This document shows, piece after piece, positions 1 to 8,763 of a stretch of DNA of 64,000 nt. A model generated the notes under the pieces. The model saw nothing but the letters and a program-made list of their open reading frames with translations, did no database searches and had not been told where the DNA came from. The stretch spans positions 62,001-126,000 of the forward strand of contig JAKQGX010000027.1 of the NCBI GenBank assembly GCA_029573235.1, in the 5' to 3' direction. Each line of letters starts with the position of its first letter. Position 1 is the first letter of the stretch. The translations under genes and the position numbers were made by a program. This DNA is from Bacteroidota bacterium (lineage in GTDB: Bacteria; Bacteroidota; Bacteroidia; Chitinophagales; Chitinophagaceae).

Positions 1-1
1 T

Positions 2-1138
2 GCAGCAAAGCAAGCCGCAAAGAAATTTGAAGTACCTATGGTGCCGGGCACCGAAGACCCGATTACTTCTTTAGATGAAGCACGCACTATAGCTCAGCGT
101 ATCGGATTTCCCATATTGATAAAAGCCTCTGCCGGTGGTGGAGGAAAAGGAATGCGAGTAGTAAATAGTGATGACCAACTGGAAGAGCAGATACGCACCG
201 CCAAAAGTGAAGCCATGAGTGCCTTTGGCGATGACGCTGTTTTTATGGAAAAGTATGTAGCCGCACCCAAGCATATCGAAATACAATTGTTGGGCGATCA
301 ACACGGCAATTATGTTTATCTATTCGAACGAGAATGCTCTATACAGCGTCGCCATCAAAAGCTCATTGAAGAAGCACCATCCAGTTGCCTGACTCCCGAT
401 ATCCGCAAGGCTATGGGGGAGAGTGCTGTAAACGTTGCACGCAGTTGTAAGTATCATGGTGCGGGTACGGTAGAGTTTTTGGTGGACGAGCAATTGAATT
501 TTTATTTTCTCGAAATGAATACCCGTTTACAAGTAGAGCACTGTGTAACGGAGATGATTACCGGAATCGATTTAGTAAAAGAACAAATACGCATTGCCCG
601 TGGTGAAGCCCTCTCTTTCACACAAGAAGATCTTGAAATAAGAGGCCACGCTATAGAATTACGAATTTGTACCGAAGACCCTCATAATAATTTCTTGCCC
701 GACACCGGTAAACTGGAAATGTATATACCACCTAAAGGCCCCGGTATTCGTGTGGATGATGGCTATGAGCAAGGTCAGGAAATTCCTATTTTTTATGATT
801 CGATGATAGCCAAATTGGTGGCACATGCTCCTACGCGTCAAGAAGCAATAGAGCGCTTGTGTAGAGCAATGGAGGAATATCAGATAAAAGGTATTAAAAC
901 AACCTTACCATTTGGCAAATGGGCGGTCAAGCAGCCGGCATTCATGGAAGGAAAATTCGATACCAAGTTTATCGAACAATATTTTAAACCGGAGTATTTA
1001 TCCATAGAAGACAACCCATCAGAACAAATAGCAGCATTGCTGGCAGGCTATATTTGGACGAAAGAAAAAAATACCGGAAATCCTATATCGACCCAAACAA
1101 CAGCTGGTAGAAACAATTGGAAGCTGCGTAGAGGATAA
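2..1138 (+). CDS. accC: Acetyl-CoA carboxylase biotin carboxylase subunit, 5'-truncated by window edge
   Basis: This is the C-terminal 378 residues of the biotin carboxylase that carboxylates carrier-bound biotin with ATP and bicarbonate, the first step of fatty acid synthesis. The reading frame is open from base 2, so the start and roughly the first 115 residues lie outside the window. The ATP-grasp glycine-rich loop (ASAGGGGKGMR) and the signature EMNTRLQVEHCVTEM, which matches the MNTRIQVEH signature of E. coli AccC, are intact. The C-terminal biotin carboxylase domain follows. Its partner accB would be expected upstream, outside the window. A propionyl- or pyruvate-carboxylase subunit of the same fold is possible, but the compact length favours AccC. 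Confidence 0.93.
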   Translation, partial: AAKQAAKKFEVPMVPGTEDPITSLDEARTIAQRIGFPILIKASAGGGGKGMRVVNSDDQLEEQIRTAKSEAMSAFGDDAVFMEKYVAAPKHIEIQLLGDQHGNYVYLFERECSIQRRHQKLIEEAPSSCLTPDIRKAMGESAVNVARSCKYHGAGTVEFLVDEQLNFYFLEMNTRLQVEHCVTEMITGIDLVKEQIRIARGEALSFTQEDLEIRGHAIELRICTEDPHNNFLPDTGKLEMYIPPKGPGIRVDDGYEQGQEIPIFYDSMIAKLVAHAPTRQEAIERLCRAMEEYQIKGIKTTLPFGKWAVKQPAFMEGKFDTKFIEQYFKPEYLSIEDNPSEQIAALLAGYIWTKEKNTGNPISTQTTAGRNNWKLRRG

Positions 1139-1234
1139 TGTGTACGTTCTGAATGACAGACTGCAAACGGTTTTCAAATAACTATTGATAATTACAAAAC
1201 AAAATTGTTTTTTGTGATACAATAATTCGTACCC

Positions 1235-1588
1235 ATGCAAGACCCGATAGATTTTAGTTATCTGGAAAATATGGCAGAAGGCAATGAAGCTTTTTTTAAG
1301 CAAGTACTTGTCATATTCATGGAAAATGCCCCCAAAGACTTGAAGCAATTAAAACGCTTAATTTTAGACCAAGCCGAATATGATGCTATAAAAAAACAAG
1401 CACACGGATTAAAATCAAGTTTCGGAATTGTAAGGGTAAAAGATGTCTTGCCCTGTCTTCAACAAATAGAAGACCTTGCAGCTACCGAAGGAGACAGAGA
1501 TAAGATAGAAGAATTACTGCGTCAGATTATCGATAATTACAACCAAGCTAAAAGTATCATTAGAGCCTTGATTGCGGATGCTTCATAG
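1235..1588 (+). CDS. Hpt domain phosphotransfer protein
   Basis: This 117-residue protein consists of a single histidine-phosphotransfer (Hpt) four-helix domain. The motif AHGLKSSFG, with candidate phospho-His57, matches the Hpt consensus HxLKGSS. It has no signal peptide or membrane segment, so it is cytoplasmic and should shuttle phosphate between a hybrid kinase and a response regulator. No kinase is adjacent; the nearest two-component genes start at 8.1 kb and use a NarX-like kinase that does not need an Hpt, so its partner is unknown. It lies 96 bp after accC and is closed by a hairpin terminator. Confidence 0.85.
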   Translation: MQDPIDFSYLENMAEGNEAFFKQVLVIFMENAPKDLKQLKRLILDQAEYDAIKKQAHGLKSSFGIVRVKDVLPCLQQIEDLAATEGDRDKIEELLRQIIDNYNQAKSIIRALIADAS

Positions 1589-1624
1589 TCCTCAACTAAA
1601 AGGTGATTCTGAAAAATTTATTAA

Positions 1625-1660
1625 CTAAAAGAGGTCTGCAGCAAATGCGACCTCTTTTAG
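1625..1660. terminator. Bidirectional hairpin terminator
   Basis: The arms CTAAAAGAGGTC and GACCTCTTTTAG form a perfect 12-bp stem around a 12-nt loop. It sits between the convergent Hpt gene (+) and the beta-barrel gene (-) and has A/T-rich flanks on both sides, so it can serve both. Confidence 0.75.
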
Positions 1661-1672
1661 CTTTAACGCGAA

Positions 1673-2377
1673 CTATAGCCCCGAAATGCAAATACCGATA
1701 GAGTAGGGTGTCACGTCAGGACCTTTAGTGTCTTTGAAAACTCCACCCAAGTTATAGGCTCCAATGACGGAGAAATTGCCCCAGCCCAGTCTTACGGTAG
1801 CAGCATAGCGCCACGTATTATAAAACCGTTTCGTATTGATCTTGTCTGCAAATTTTGAGCCCTCCATTGTATATTTCCCTTTGGTGTGAGCCGCAATCAA
1901 CGTACCTACGCGGATGCCTATGGCTGCTTTGAAACCTACATTTCTATTGTCTTTGTTTCCGAAATAGCGAATTTCGAAAGGGGCTTCTACAAACGCACTG
2001 GAAAACTTGAAGGTCTTATAATCTTTTGTTTCTGCAATAAATCTTGCGGTGGCAGCTGCACCGGTATCTGTTAACACAAGCTCTTGGTTTTTGAGATACA
2101 GCGACGTGGTACCGATACCGATACCGGCAGCAAAACTAAAATTCGACTTGTTAATGGGAAAGTCGTAGCAGACATAAGCATTAGCCCCATGTCCAAACCC
2201 GGTAAGGTTGATGCTATCCGGTTTGTTCAACCAACTATCGTAGGTTAGTTGCAACATCACAAAGTCCCTTGAAGGCTTTTGAATAATGGATTTGTTGGTG
2301 CTACCGTTATCTTGTGCTGATGTAGTAGAGGCTGATAAAAATAGGATTGATAAAAATACCAAAATGCGAGTATGCAT
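1673..2377 (-). CDS. Outer-membrane beta-barrel protein, PorT-like
   Basis: This 234-residue exported protein has an N-terminal signal peptide (MHTRILVFLSILFLSASTTSAQ, cleavage after about residue 21). Alternating hydrophobic strands separated by short charged turns follow, and it ends in a strand (YSIGICISGL) as small Bacteroidota beta-barrels do. Family resemblance is to the PorT/OmpA-like 8-strand barrels annotated as outer membrane beta-barrel proteins. The substrate is unknown. It appears monocistronic, with a -7 box 46 bp upstream and a shared terminator downstream. Confidence 0.7.
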   Translation of the reverse strand: MHTRILVFLSILFLSASTTSAQDNGSTNKSIIQKPSRDFVMLQLTYDSWLNKPDSINLTGFGHGANAYVCYDFPINKSNFSFAAGIGIGTTSLYLKNQELVLTDTGAAATARFIAETKDYKTFKFSSAFVEAPFEIRYFGNKDNRNVGFKAAIGIRVGTLIAAHTKGKYTMEGSKFADKINTKRFYNTWRYAATVRLGWGNFSVIGAYNLGGVFKDTKGPDVTPYSIGICISGL

Positions 2378-2422
2378 AAGTTGAAATTATTTGATGGAGA
2401 TTAGCCAAGTGCTAATGGGCAG

Positions 2423-2430
2423 CAAATATA
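2423..2430 (-). promoter_or_regulatory. -7 promoter element of the beta-barrel gene
   Basis: The minus strand reads TATATTTG, a perfect match to the Bacteroidota -7 consensus TAnnTTTG, 46 nt upstream of the start at 2377. No clear TTG -33 element is seen. Confidence 0.5.
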
Positions 2431-2570
2431 AGCTCAGGGTCAGGTATATTTTTGTTAAATAAAAAATATTTGTTTGGTAGGATTGCATGTAGGCAACTTA
2501 TACCTGAAAGGTTGATGACTGCTGTAGTGTAGCAATATGACATCAAAACAAAAAACATTTATAAAGGAAA

Positions 2571-2601
2571 TTTGAGAATTTGGAATTCGCACTTATCTTT
2601 G
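2571..2601 (+). promoter_or_regulatory. Bacteroidota promoter of tRNA-His
   Basis: A -33 element TTTG (2571-2574) is followed after 19 nt by the -7 element TATCTTTG (2594-2601). The tRNA begins 20 nt downstream, so both spacing and position fit the Bacteroidota primary sigma-factor consensus TTTG-N19-21-TAnnTTTG. Confidence 0.8.
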
Positions 2602-2620
2602 CAGTCCTTTAAAAACAAAC

Positions 2621-2695
<75 letters not shown>

Positions 2696-2868
2696 CTTCT
2701 TTACAAATAGTTCCTTTTTTATTCTTTCAGACATAACGCTGCGCTGCATTTACGAAGGCAACATTCGTCCTGTATCCTACAAGAATATGCCTCTACAGGC
2801 CGAGTTTTATGATTGGGTGATACCAATGGGAAATTCGATACAGCCTAAAAATAAAAATCTGAATAGAA

Positions 2869-2901
2869 TTTGGAAAATTGATAGTCGCAATTATATATTT
2901 G
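2869..2901 (+). promoter_or_regulatory. Bacteroidota promoter of tRNA-Gly
   Basis: TTTG (2869-2872), a 21-nt spacer and TATATTTG (2894-2901) make a full consensus promoter that ends 26 nt before the tRNA. tRNA-Gly therefore has its own promoter, separate from tRNA-His. Confidence 0.75.
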
Positions 2902-2927
2902 CACTCCCAAAAGTTCTTAAACAGTAT

Positions 2928-3000
2928 GCGGAAGTAGCTCAGTTGGTAGAGCATCACCTTGCCAAGGTGAGGGTCGCGGGTTCGAGTCTCGTCTTCCGCT
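2928..3000 (+). tRNA. tRNA-Gly (anticodon GCC)
   Basis: The acceptor stem GCGGAAG/CTTCCGC, D-arm AGCTCAGTTGGTAGAGC, anticodon stem TCACC/GGTGA with loop TTGCCAA (anticodon GCC), and T-arm GCGGGTTCGAGTCTCGT are all present. The discriminator is T73 and CCA is not encoded. Confidence 0.95.
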
Positions 3001-3007
3001 CTAAGAG

Positions 3008-3040
3008 ATTCCATCCAATGCTACCGGATGGAATTTTTTG
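3008..3040 (+). terminator. Terminator after tRNA-Gly
   Basis: ATTCCATCC (3008-3016) pairs with GGATGGAAT (3026-3034) around a 9-nt loop. A T-rich run TTTTTTGTTTTT follows, so this is a typical intrinsic terminator 7 nt after the tRNA. Confidence 0.8.
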
Positions 3041-3117
3041 TTTTTGCAGTGTCGGTTGTTTTGTTTTGAGAAAACTTCATTGTTTTTCTATAAAACATAA
3101 ACGGATAAAGCATAGTT

Positions 3118-3203
3118 GCCCTGGTGGCGAAATTGGTAGACGCGCAGGACTTAAAATCCTGTTGGCAGCAATGTCAGTGCGGGTTCAAGTCCCGCCTGGG
3201 GCA
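3118..3203 (+). tRNA. tRNA-Leu (anticodon TAA)
   Basis: This is a class II tRNA with a long variable arm. The acceptor is GCCCTGG/CTGGGGC, the anticodon stem is CAGGA/TCCTG, and the loop CTTAAAA contains anticodon TAA. The T-arm is GCGGGTTCAAGTCCCGC, with discriminator A73 and no encoded CCA. Confidence 0.95.
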
Positions 3204-3210
3204 CACAAAA

Positions 3211-3241
3211 AAGCCACTTCGAGAGAAGTGGCTTTTTTTTT
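3211..3241. terminator. Terminator after tRNA-Leu
   Basis: AAGCCACTTC, loop GAGA and GAAGTGGCTT form a perfect 10-bp stem followed by nine T residues on the plus strand. The complement is also followed by a T-rich stretch (TTTTTTGTG), so it may also stop the convergent gene ending at 3257. Confidence 0.9.
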
Positions 3242-3256
3242 AGTTACTTACATCAC

Positions 3257-5422
3257 TCACCTTACCACCGTCACATCCCCTTTTTTGTAAAAGAAATCTT
3301 TATCCACACCTTTTATGCGGTATTTCAATGCCCAAAAATATACACCTATTTCTACCGGCTTGCTATTGAAGGTGCCGTCCCATCCTACATTTTCGTTGGT
3401 GCCATGGTAAATGCGTTGCCCCCAGCGGTTATAAACCGATAAGCTGTACAACAGAAAATTCGGGTTGTCTGTGAGTACGCTAAATGTTTCATTCTTGCCA
3501 TCGCCATTGGGGCTAAAAGCCGTAGGCAAATACACGTCACTTGGGATATCATAAACAGATACTTTGTAAATACAAGTATCGCTGCAAACACCATCTGCAT
3601 TTTCGGCTACACAATAGTAAACGCTTTTCCAATCCTTCGCTTGAAAACGATACACCGGACAATCGTTACAAACAATACTATCTCCGCGATACCAATATAC
3701 ATGTTGCGCATCTGCACAGGCTTTTAAGTTTAGTGTTGTTTTGTACGGAACGTTGATGGTTGTGTCTGCAAATCTTCCTATTGGTATGGGCAATACGTGC
3801 ACAGATGAAGTGAAGGTATCATTGCCACCATTATTTGAAGCAACGAGTGTAATATCAAAATCACCGACATTGTTGTAGCAAACAGACGGCGGATTTTCAC
3901 CCGTGTAGGTATTTGGCGTAGCACCTTCAAACGTCCAATGCCACACCTGCGGATAGTTCGTGGTTTGTGCAGCTATAGTAATGCATTCTCCTACACAAAT
4001 AGTTTGGGAAGAAAGATGGATATTGTTGATTACAGGACTGCAAAAACTTACACGAATAGTATCGGATAGTGTACCACACGGACTTTCGGCAGTTACATAG
4101 TATAGCCCGGGCGCCGTGATAGTTATGGAGGTAGTTGTTGCTCCGGTACTCCATACGATATGGGTAAGTGATGAGGGTATGGATAGTTGCACGCTCATCG
4201 TTTCATTGCACACAGTTGTATCATTACCCAAATTGATTTCGGTTACCGCATCGAAGGCTTCAAAGGTATCTCTGTAAATAGCTCCACAATTATCCAGAAC
4301 TTCTAAAGTATATAAACCGGGAGTTGAGACTAAAATTGTAGCTGATGTCTGACCTGTGTTCCAGAGATAGCTTATATAACCAGAGTCTGCTGTCACAAAT
4401 GTTCCATTGGTGTTGCAAATATAAATATCAGGTAATGGCGTTAGCGGTTTACTTGTGTCGTTTATTGCAATAACCGTAATAGTATCGGCATAGGTATTGC
4501 ATCCAAAATCTACTGTACACCAATAGGTTCCAGGTTGAGTAATATTAATAAATCGTGTAGTGTCACCCGTATTCCACCAATAATGAAAAAAATCAGGTTG
4601 CCCGCCTATGGTAAGTGTTTGATCGTAACAAAGTGTTACGGTATCATTTCCTAAACTAAACTCCGTAAGACTAATTGTAGGCTGTAAGGTATCTTTTACT
4701 ACAACAATATCATCAATCCAGATGTCAGAAATAATACCAAAAAAAGTTGTATTGGGTGAAAGTGCCGCAAAATTCATCTTAGTGAAATAATCGAAGTTCC
4801 CAATTGTGAGGAATAGTTCTCCACCTGTTGCTATAAAGTTTCCTGATAGTTTTTGATAATAAAAGGTGTCAAAAGTATTCAGTTGCCATGATGGAAAATT
4901 TACTTGAGGAGTAAGGTTAAGTCTGCCTCTGTTATTATAATCCCGTATTTGGCTATTAGAGAAATAGGCACCTATATTAGCAATAACAAAATTGTTAGTC
5001 CAATTTGAATGCTTATATGAGGCAACATTCATTGAATAATAGTAGCGAGTGTTTGGTAATAGCGGCTCTAATAACTTTGTTTGGTAGTAACTCCTAGCTA
5101 CATTTTCTGTGTCACTAAAACCGACATTTGGCTTATAAACTCCAAATACATCTTGCACCGTAACTACACCAAAAGATTTGCCTGTTTTAGCTATTAAATT
5201 TAGAGGGTTATATACAGGTGTTGGATTTTCATGATAGATAGCTGAAGCAATACCATTTGCTTTAATCCAACAAAGCTTACTATTGGCAAAGCTTGTATCT
5301 AAAAAACTAAAACGGTTATGTTCAAAACTTGGATTAGGTACTAAATTAAAATTAGCAGGCAATTGTGCTTTTGCATTAAAATAGATAGAAAAAATAACTA
5401 AGAACAATGCTAAGGTTTTCAT
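3257..5422 (-). CDS. Secreted protein with PKD domain and T9SS type B sorting domain
   Basis: This 721-residue exported protein starts with a signal peptide (about residues 1-19, ending NAKA). A first part with the phrase NLVPNPSFE, as in carbohydrate-binding jelly rolls, spans about residues 20-250. Ig-like units marked by repeated LGNDT...C phrases follow (250-470), then a PKD-like domain (about 470-560). The C-terminal type B sorting module (635-721) reads LPTAFSPNGDGKNE, YNRWGQRIYHG and GWDGTFNSKPVEIGVYFW. This gliding motility-associated C-terminal family directs T9SS export. Function is probably cell-surface or extracellular binding. It lies downstream of the 7929 gene with a hairpin between. 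A remnant copy exists at 11987-12180. Confidence 0.85.
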   Translation of the reverse strand: MKTLALFLVIFSIYFNAKAQLPANFNLVPNPSFEHNRFSFLDTSFANSKLCWIKANGIASAIYHENPTPVYNPLNLIAKTGKSFGVVTVQDVFGVYKPNVGFSDTENVARSYYQTKLLEPLLPNTRYYYSMNVASYKHSNWTNNFVIANIGAYFSNSQIRDYNNRGRLNLTPQVNFPSWQLNTFDTFYYQKLSGNFIATGGELFLTIGNFDYFTKMNFAALSPNTTFFGIISDIWIDDIVVVKDTLQPTISLTEFSLGNDTVTLCYDQTLTIGGQPDFFHYWWNTGDTTRFINITQPGTYWCTVDFGCNTYADTITVIAINDTSKPLTPLPDIYICNTNGTFVTADSGYISYLWNTGQTSATILVSTPGLYTLEVLDNCGAIYRDTFEAFDAVTEINLGNDTTVCNETMSVQLSIPSSLTHIVWSTGATTTSITITAPGLYYVTAESPCGTLSDTIRVSFCSPVINNIHLSSQTICVGECITIAAQTTNYPQVWHWTFEGATPNTYTGENPPSVCYNNVGDFDITLVASNNGGNDTFTSSVHVLPIPIGRFADTTINVPYKTTLNLKACADAQHVYWYRGDSIVCNDCPVYRFQAKDWKSVYYCVAENADGVCSDTCIYKVSVYDIPSDVYLPTAFSPNGDGKNETFSVLTDNPNFLLYSLSVYNRWGQRIYHGTNENVGWDGTFNSKPVEIGVYFWALKYRIKGVDKDFFYKKGDVTVVR

Positions 5423-5770
5423 AGAATATTATTTCAATAAGAACGAAAAATGTAGCGATGGGTGTCCTAACCACATCGCTACAAATTAAAGATTAGAAAT
5501 CAGTTTTTTATCAGCTTACCGTCATATTTAATACCATCTATAGTGATATGGTAGATGTACACACCAGAAGCAAGTTTACTAATATCAAAACTGAGCTTAT
5601 CCGATTGTATTAGTTGCTTAATGATAACTTGTCCAACACTATTCGTTACAACAATATCTCCTTCACTCCAATCAAAAGGAATAGAAATTTCAAACCTATC
5701 CATTACAGGATTAGGATACAATAAGACTTTCTTACTCAATTCTTCATTCATGCCTTCTTCACCATCACTA
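5388..5770. repeat. Repeat A, intact copy
   Basis: This segment covers the 5' end of the type B gene, the intergenic hairpin and the C-terminal sorting domain of the type A gene. It is closely similar over its length to 12148-12500 in the same orientation. A 35-bp stretch at 3252-3286 is likewise identical to 11987-12021. Confidence 0.85.
5446..5483 (-). terminator. Hairpin between the two T9SS genes
   Basis: On the minus strand, TGTAGCGATG and CATCGCTACA form a 10-bp stem with a 13-nt loop, followed by TTTTTCG. It lies just after the stop of the 809-residue gene and before the start of the next gene, so it probably ends or attenuates transcription. The same hairpin is preserved in the decayed copy at 12205-12242. 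Confidence 0.7.
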
Positions 5771-7929
5771 CTGTATCTAGCATTTGCTCCATTATTAACT
5801 CCACTACAAATTCCATTATTCGCTATTCTAAAATAACTTTTATTGGTAGCTACACAATTAAATGGAGAAGGTGTTGTTACTTCAAAGTCAACACAATATA
5901 CTCTGCTGCTGTAGTCTGACAATTGACTGTTATTACAAGCCCAAGTGTAAAAATATCGAAAGTAATCTACGTCATCTCCTGCCACACCAGATGCATAGAA
6001 TGGAGGTGCAGTAGGGTCGAAGATTACAGTAAAATTATTAAAATCCAAATTACCTGATGCAGAACCGCTACCGCTTGCTGTAAAAAGATCTGGAGCAGAG
6101 ACGCTCGAAATAACTATTCGTTCACCTGTATTTGGATCAACTTGATATACCTTTATTTGATACGTTCCATAAGTAATAATAGCTCTTATTCCCATTGTAG
6201 AATTCGCCCCATACCAACCAACGGCATTATCAATAGATGTGCGAAAAGCAGCCAGCGTGCTACCTGAAGGCATAGTAGATGTTATAGGTAAAGTTGTTTG
6301 TAAATTTTTATCACTAGGTACTCCGGGAGAATTTAATTTTATTGCCTTATAATTTGCCAAGGTCGTTGTTGAACCTGCTACATTAAAAAGCATAGGACTT
6401 GGCACATTGCTACAACCATTTACAGTTATAGTAACTCGGATTGCCCCTGTATAAGTATCTAACCATGGAAAAGAACTTATCAAATTTGTAGAATTGGTTG
6501 TAGCAGACCCGTTTATAGTTAACGGACTTGGGCTAAATTGAGTACCGCTTGCTGTAAACGTATAAAAAGGTGGGGTGATTGTACCATTCTCAACTATAAT
6601 ACTAAAAGACGTGTGGTAACTATTTATTAATGCATTGAGCATTAATACACCGTCACAAATGTAGAGATTGTTTATCGTTGACCAATTGGGTTGTATCACC
6701 CCTTCAATATCCCACTGCGCCGCCGAAACAGAATAATCCGTTACATCATAATTCTCTCCATCAATCTGCCTTTGAATATAATACCCCCAATTATAATAGG
6801 TGGATACTTCTCCGCCGCTTGCTGCTTGTACCGGGGAAGAACTGCTTGGCAACGACGGGTCAAAATAATATAAATTTCCCGCCCCGCTTACAAAGCCTGA
6901 AGAATAACTCGGATTGTAAGCAAAATATAATAAGCCATTTTTTGCAAGTTCTATTTCGGTGAAGCCAAATACAGACGGTACACCATACGTATAAGGTGTA
7001 GTAGGACCAGATCCTGAATGAAAATCATAGTATGTAATACCGCCTGCGTAAGGTGAGGTGGCATTATGGCTGCTTACATACAAGCGGTCATTGCTACCTG
7101 TAATACTGGCGGGTACATATTCATAGCCGGCTATGATTTTTCCAACAGATATCAACCTCACATTAGGAGCACCATGCATTGGGAAAAGGTCGTATATCAT
7201 CACACCTTGGTATCCACAGGGGTTCATCAGAACATGATTGCCATCTGATGTAACCTCCATACGCACCTGATGATTGACTGGATAAGGCAGCGTAGCCAAT
7301 AATCCGTTATACACTACGTTTCCGTAAGGGTCTATTGTCCAGCTTATCAGTCCACTACCCCATACTGCATATATAGTTCTTGAGCCATCACTTGCCAAAG
7401 GTGCTACTGCCACATCCCAACTTCCTGTAGCACCACACCCGCCTTCCGGTATATCGCTAGGGTTTGGAGTTAGGTCAACCTCCTCAATAAACTCCATATT
7501 TTCTGGATTTTCTCCATTATATTTTACTATACTAAGCTTTACGGAATGGGGCTTTCCCCCAACGTATTTCCATGACACCTCCCAGTAGTCATTGCAAAGA
7601 CCGGGTACGGTAAATAAAATATCTGCTCCTGCATTACTAGGATTAATGTTTGTGCCATTAGCATCATAAATGCTACAAAGGTTAAAAGCTTTATAAATGG
7701 AGCCTCCACCGGTAGAAAGTACGCCTTGTTGCGAGCCGGCAGTTGTGCAGAATGTGATGTCCGCTCCTCCGGAGAAATTGGAGAAAGCCCCGCTGTTGGC
7801 ATTCATCTTAATGTTGGGTGGAAAATACCAATCGTTAGCTTGAGCGAATGAGGAGGTAACCTTTAGCAGCAGGCAAGCTGATACTACCAAACCGCATATA
7901 AATTTTTTAAACAATAGTGGTTTTTTCAT
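5500..7929 (-). CDS. Secreted protein with T9SS type A sorting domain
   Basis: This 809-residue protein has a signal peptide (MKKPLLFKKFICGLVVSACL through SSFA-Q, about 29 residues). The large N-terminal part has recurring W/Y-D-P and G-rich strands (DWYFPP, YYFDPSLP) that could fold as a beta-propeller; I cannot assign a known catalytic family. The C-terminal ~75 residues are a type A sorting domain: LLYPNPVMDRFEISI, SVGQVIIKQ, LASGVYIYHI and terminal GKLIKN. T9SS should move it to the cell surface. Its promoter region carries two palindromic operator-like sites and a -7 box that match the layout upstream of the neighbouring two-component operon, so it is a candidate target of that system. 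Confidence 0.8.
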   Translation of the reverse strand: MKKPLLFKKFICGLVVSACLLLKVTSSFAQANDWYFPPNIKMNANSGAFSNFSGGADITFCTTAGSQQGVLSTGGGSIYKAFNLCSIYDANGTNINPSNAGADILFTVPGLCNDYWEVSWKYVGGKPHSVKLSIVKYNGENPENMEFIEEVDLTPNPSDIPEGGCGATGSWDVAVAPLASDGSRTIYAVWGSGLISWTIDPYGNVVYNGLLATLPYPVNHQVRMEVTSDGNHVLMNPCGYQGVMIYDLFPMHGAPNVRLISVGKIIAGYEYVPASITGSNDRLYVSSHNATSPYAGGITYYDFHSGSGPTTPYTYGVPSVFGFTEIELAKNGLLYFAYNPSYSSGFVSGAGNLYYFDPSLPSSSSPVQAASGGEVSTYYNWGYYIQRQIDGENYDVTDYSVSAAQWDIEGVIQPNWSTINNLYICDGVLMLNALINSYHTSFSIIVENGTITPPFYTFTASGTQFSPSPLTINGSATTNSTNLISSFPWLDTYTGAIRVTITVNGCSNVPSPMLFNVAGSTTTLANYKAIKLNSPGVPSDKNLQTTLPITSTMPSGSTLAAFRTSIDNAVGWYGANSTMGIRAIITYGTYQIKVYQVDPNTGERIVISSVSAPDLFTASGSGSASGNLDFNNFTVIFDPTAPPFYASGVAGDDVDYFRYFYTWACNNSQLSDYSSRVYCVDFEVTTPSPFNCVATNKSYFRIANNGICSGVNNGANARYSSDGEEGMNEELSKKVLLYPNPVMDRFEISIPFDWSEGDIVVTNSVGQVIIKQLIQSDKLSFDISKLASGVYIYHITIDGIKYDGKLIKN

Positions 7930-8007
7930 GTTGCATTTTTATGTTGTTAAGAAAATTGATGTCTCGCTACTTTCGGCATAATAGAAAACCATCAATAGCG
8001 GATTCAT

Positions 8008-8075
8008 CAAAAATATCTTGACATTGGAGCTATTCTTACCGTTATAAACGGCAAATGCTACCGTTTAAAAACGGT
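8008..8075 (-). promoter_or_regulatory. Activator-type promoter of the 7929 gene: -7 box plus two palindromes
   Basis: The minus strand carries TATTTTTG (8015-8008), a perfect TAnnTTTG box, without a TTG at the -33 position. Starting 22 bp upstream of the box is site 1, ACCGTTATAAACGGC (8038-8052, core arms CCGTT/AACGG). Starting 22 bp further is site 2, ACCGTTTAAAAACGGT (8060-8075, 7-bp arms). Two sites two helical turns apart next to a -33-less promoter is the usual layout for an activator. The motif is shared with 10774-10881. Confidence 0.65.
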
Positions 8076-8115
8076 GCGTAATACCAGATGATATTTGTAT
8101 AGATTGGAAATACTC

Positions 8116-8763
8116 TTAGTGCGTGTACAAGCCCATGTTGATAGCAAAAACCACCAAGCCCGAACGGCTGCGAACCTTTAGTTTATCAAGCAATGCGTCA
8201 CGATAACCTTCTACAGTTCTTTGGCTGAGTTCCATCTTCACACCAATTTCTTTGTAGGTCATATCGGTGCAGCAATAGGAAAGGAATTCCATCTCCTTTT
8301 GAGATAGATTAAATTCATTTTTTTTATTGGTATGTATGGCATTGAATAATCTGCCGGAGACGAAGTTAGAATGATAGTATTGTTGTTGCGAAACTTGTTG
8401 CAAAGCATCCTTTAATTCTTCTGGTTCCATGCCCTTCAAAATATAGCCATGTGCCCCATTGCGCAGCATCTTGATGATACTGTATTCATGGTCATGCATA
8501 GAAAGCGCAAGCATTTTTATATCCGACCACTCTCTCTTTATGATTGCAGCCGTTTCAAAGCCGTTTAATTCCGGCATGTTTATATCCAACAAAACAATGT
8601 TAGGGAGTTGTTCAGCAGTTGTTATTTTCTCAATCAATTCTTGTCCATTAGCCGCTTCTATTATTACTTTGAAATTTCCAAAATTGTTTATCAGTTCGAT
8701 AATTCCTTTTCGAACGATTGCATGGTCATCAGCTACTGCAACTAATATAGTTTTATCAGCCAT
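8116..8763 (-). CDS. LuxR/NarL-type response regulator
   Basis: This 215-residue regulator has a receiver domain (residues 5-122): acidic pocket D12/D13, phospho-acceptor D60 in VLLDINMPELNG, S88 and K110. A C-terminal LuxR-type helix-turn-helix follows (152-215; LSQKEMEFLSYCC, YKEIGVKMELSQRTVEGY). An upstream in-frame ATG at 8806-8808 exists, but the ATG at 8761-8763 starts exactly at the conserved receiver sequence MADKTILVAVADDH. That start overlaps the kinase stop by 8 nt (ATGGCTGA), indicating translational coupling. It should be phosphorylated by the kinase encoded just upstream. The palindromes upstream of this operon and of the 7929 gene are its candidate binding sites. Confidence 0.92.
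   Translation of the reverse strand: MADKTILVAVADDHAIVRKGIIELINNFGNFKVIIEAANGQELIEKITTAEQLPNIVLLDINMPELNGFETAAIIKREWSDIKMLALSMHDHEYSIIKMLRNGAHGYILKGMEPEELKDALQQVSQQQYYHSNFVSGRLFNAIHTNKKNEFNLSQKEMEFLSYCCTDMTYKEIGVKMELSQRTVEGYRDALLDKLKVRSRSGLVVFAINMGLYTH

Noticed and set aside
2793-3014. Open frame of 73 codons on the minus strand across tRNA-Gly
   Set aside because: Its first part (RAEDETRTRDPHLGKVML) is the antisense translation of tRNA-Gly. Such frames are a known artefact around tRNA genes.
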